Assembly: GCA_018399795.1 (NCBI GenBank) | Contig: JAGYOC010000067.1 | Span: 1 to 7,429 of the forward strand | Direction of reading: 5' to 3' | DNA length: 7,429 nt | Source: Dehalococcoidales bacterium | GTDB lineage: Bacteria; Chloroflexota; Dehalococcoidia; Dehalococcoidales; UBA5760 | In this document: positions 5,435 to 7,429 of the stretch, in pieces | Layout of the letters: every line of letters starts with the position of its first letter | How positions within the stretch are numbered: the first letter of the stretch is position 1 | Notes under the pieces: model-generated | What the model saw: the letters and a program-made list of their open reading frames with translations, nothing else | Told to the model about the DNA's origin: nothing | Database searches by the model: none | Program-made: the position numbers and the translations under genes

Positions 5435-6748
5435 CGTCTACCTTTATTCCCGGTCAATTCCACGGTAAATAAGGCAGGTCACCTTGTCGTAGGGGAATGC
5501 GATACCATCGACCTGACAGCTGAATTCGGTACTCCGCTATACATACTTGATGAAGCCGACCTGCGCAGCCGCTGCCGGGAATTCCGGTCAGAGTTCGGAC
5601 AATGCTACCGGGATATCAACGTCGTTTACGCCTGCAAGGCGTTTATCAACCGCACTCTGGCCGCTATTATGGATGAGGAGGAGCTTGGGCTGGATGTGGT
5701 ATCGGGCGGTGAGCTAGCGATTGCCCGCTCGGCCGGCTTTCCCATGGAAAGGGTCTACCTTCATGGCAACAACAAATCGGCCGAGGAACTGGACATAGCT
5801 CTGCGATGGCACGTGGGCCATGTCGTGGTGGATAACCTACATGAGCTGAAAATGCTTGAGGAAACCGCACGAAAACAGGGCTCAAACGTCGATATACTGC
5901 TCCGGCTCACCCCCGGCATCGACCCCCACACCCACAGCTATATTGCCACCGGCATCGTCGATAGCAAATTCGGCATCCCGTTGTCGCAGGCAGAGGAAGC
6001 GGTATCGCTGGCCGCTTCCAGCCCGAGTCTCAACATCACCGGGCTGCACTGTCACATCGGTTCCCTTATTTTTGAACCCGAACCCTACCTGAATGCTATC
6101 GATGTAATGGTCAACTTCGCCGCGGATATGAAGAGTAGACACAGTTTTACCCTAAACGAGTTAAATATCGGAGGCGGATTCGCCATCCAGTACACCCTGG
6201 ACACACCAGCTCCTCCGATTTCCCGATATGCAGAAACAATATCGTCCAGTATCACCTCCGCGTGCCAAAAACGGGGGCTGGCACTGCCCCGTCTTACCAT
6301 TGAACCGGGGCGTTCCGTCATCGGTCGGTGCGGCGTGGCGCTATATGAAGCCGGGGTTGTAAAAGACATCCCGGGAATAAGGCGCTATGTATCCGTGGAC
6401 GGCGGTATGGGAGATAACATCCGCCCTGCGCTATACGGTGCCAGATATGAAGCCGTTATCGCCAACAAGATGAAGGAACGAGAAAGCCAGGAGGTTACCA
6501 TAGCAGGCAGATATTGTGAGTCCGGTGACATCCTTATCCCGGATATCCGTCTGCCCTCCATAACAAGTGGTGATATCATTGCCATACCCGCTTGCGGTGC
6601 TTACTGCTTACCCATGTCAAGCAACTACAATGCATCGCCAAAGCCGGCAGTGGTTATGGTCAATAACGGTAAAGCACACCTTATCCGAAGGCGTGAGACG
6701 GTGGAAGATCTCCTTCGATGTGATACGGGCCGGCAATTTGACAGCTAA
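5426..6748 (+). CDS. lysA: Diaminopimelate decarboxylase
   Basis: PLP-dependent enzyme converting meso-2,6-diaminopimelate to L-lysine and CO2, the last step of lysine biosynthesis, acting as a cytoplasmic dimer. The 440 residues carry the fold-type III alanine-racemase-like barrel and the C-terminal beta domain. Visible motifs: FGTPLYILDE (34-43), the PLP lysine K71 in YACKAF (68-73), DVVSGGEL (90-97), HGNNKS (113-118), HCHIGSLIF (208-216), the phosphate-binding GGGFAIQY (249-256), EPGRSVIG (293-300), the active-site Cys364 in CESGD (364-368, contributed across the dimer) and GAYC (391-394). Length fits the family. An in-frame TGA at 5390 and the lack of another start codon nearby make ATG 5426 the only sensible start, even though no ribosome binding site precedes it. 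The usual YAxKAN is YACKAF here, a mild change. The stop is 2 bases before holB. Confidence 0.97.
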   Translation: MLPRLPLFPVNSTVNKAGHLVVGECDTIDLTAEFGTPLYILDEADLRSRCREFRSEFGQCYRDINVVYACKAFINRTLAAIMDEEELGLDVVSGGELAIARSAGFPMERVYLHGNNKSAEELDIALRWHVGHVVVDNLHELKMLEETARKQGSNVDILLRLTPGIDPHTHSYIATGIVDSKFGIPLSQAEEAVSLAASSPSLNITGLHCHIGSLIFEPEPYLNAIDVMVNFAADMKSRHSFTLNELNIGGGFAIQYTLDTPAPPISRYAETISSSITSACQKRGLALPRLTIEPGRSVIGRCGVALYEAGVVKDIPGIRRYVSVDGGMGDNIRPALYGARYEAVIANKMKERESQEVTIAGRYCESGDILIPDIRLPSITSGDIIAIPACGAYCLPMSSNYNASPKPAVVMVNNGKAHLIRRRETVEDLLRCDTGRQFDS

Positions 6749-6750
6749 CA

Positions 6751-7429
6751 ATGTGGCAGGTAATTGGTCAGAACAGAGCCGTTTCATTGCTTAAAAGCAG
6801 CCTCGAAAAAGGTGCGCTGGCCCATGCCTATCTCCTCATCGGCCCTCACCATGTCGGCAAAATGACGCTGGCAATGGACCTGGCCCGGGCCATAAATTGT
6901 GGTGCTGCCACCCCCCCTTGCGGCGAATGTAGCACCTGCCTGAAAATAAGCTCGGGGAAGCATCCCGACGTCGAGGTCATCACTATATCTGGAGGACAGG
7001 ATATATCGGAAGACAGTGTACAAACGGAAATCAGCATTGAGCGGATTAGACAGCTACAGCACTCAGCCAGCCTTCCTCCCTTTGAAGCCAGATACAAGGT
7101 ATTCATCATCGAAGGAGCCGAGCTACTCTCCAACGAAGCCGCCAACTGCCTGTTAAAAACCCTTGAGGAACCTGCAGATAAAGTAATCTTTGCACTGGTG
7201 ACTGCAAGGGAAGAGCTATTACCGGCTACCGTCGTTTCGCGGTGCCAGCGGCTGGAACTACTCCCCTTGCCACCAGACGAAATGGAGAAAGCACTTGGTG
7301 AACATTGGGACATTGAGCAGAGAAAAGCAAGGCTTCTGGCACGGCTTTCCCGGGGCTGTCTGGGACAGGCACTTGAATACTCCCAAGATGAAAGCCTTCT
7401 CAAAGAACGCTCGGACCGAATAGAACAAA
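6751..7429 (+). CDS. holB: DNA polymerase III subunit delta-prime (partial, C-terminus beyond right edge)
   Basis: Clamp-loader subunit of the replicative DNA polymerase III holoenzyme, with an AAA+ fold. The 226 residues present begin MWQVIGQNRAVSLLKSSL, then HAYLLIGPHHVGK (25-37) with the P-loop region, four zinc-module cysteines C50, C57, C60 and C63 (last three in PCGECSTC), the conserved IERIRQLQ (96-103), KVFIIEGAELLSNEAANCLL (116-135) and KTLEEP (136-141), and the clamp-loader SRC motif (163-165) followed by QRLELLPLP. The Walker A reads GPHHVGKM with Met after the lysine, and the Walker B region has EGAE where ATPase paralogues have DEAH-like residues; both are compatible with delta-prime being a non-hydrolysing subunit in studied bacteria. 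About 100 or more C-terminal residues are missing. ATG 6751 has no strong Shine-Dalgarno sequence and is 2 bases after the lysA stop, so translational coupling is likely. Confidence 0.93.
   Translation, partial: MWQVIGQNRAVSLLKSSLEKGALAHAYLLIGPHHVGKMTLAMDLARAINCGAATPPCGECSTCLKISSGKHPDVEVITISGGQDISEDSVQTEISIERIRQLQHSASLPPFEARYKVFIIEGAELLSNEAANCLLKTLEEPADKVIFALVTAREELLPATVVSRCQRLELLPLPPDEMEKALGEHWDIEQRKARLLARLSRGCLGQALEYSQDESLLKERSDRIEQ

Noticed and set aside
6738..6743. TTGACA at the end of lysA as a -35 for holB
   Set aside because: No acceptable -10 lies 16-18 bases downstream, and a start from there would fall inside holB.
6846..7403. 185-aa minus-strand ORF
   Set aside because: It is a shadow of the holB reading frame; the plus-strand product carries the clamp-loader motifs.

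Overview
The window reads as a bacterial housekeeping segment of about 50-55% G+C, with no mobile element, CRISPR array, rRNA or tRNA that I can recognise. The best guess for the source is a member of the Chloroflexota, perhaps Dehalococcoidia. The hints are the style of the divergent LivG-type ATPase, a RecN with a degenerate ABC signature, and a single-pass membrane-protein remnant behind an ECF sigma factor. This is recalled family resemblance, not a database result, and should be held loosely.

Layout from left to right: (1) bases 1-728, minus strand, a branched-chain amino-acid-type ABC transporter ATPase (LivG family) running off the left edge; (2) 729-999, a divergent intergenic region with a credible sigma70-type promoter for each side; (3) 1000-2760, the DNA repair ATPase RecN, with a TTG start; (4) 2761-3061, a spacer with no gene; (5) 3062-4192, a secreted or membrane-tethered subtilisin-family (S8) serine protease; (6) 4193-4391, a spacer holding an imperfect tandem repeat; (7) 4392-5015, an ECF-type sigma factor; (8) 5035-5283, a small ORF with a good ribosome binding site followed by a frame-broken transmembrane segment, together looking like the remains of a sigma-factor partner protein; (9) 5426-6748, diaminopimelate decarboxylase LysA, whose start codon lies inside a perfect 11-bp-arm inverted repeat; (10) 6751-7429, the delta-prime subunit of DNA polymerase III (HolB), starting 2 bases after lysA and running off the right edge.

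Functional links: lysA and holB are almost certainly co-transcribed, although one makes lysine and the other belongs to the replication clamp loader. The ECF sigma factor and the following small ORF form a second short operon. Whether the upstream S8 protease belongs to the same envelope-related module is only inference from proximity.

No clearly new multi-gene system is visible. The most informative signals are regulatory: a predicted leaderless promoter for lysA whose -10 region and start codon are covered by one perfect palindrome, direct repeats upstream of recN and of the sigma gene, and the apparently decayed partner gene of the sigma factor.
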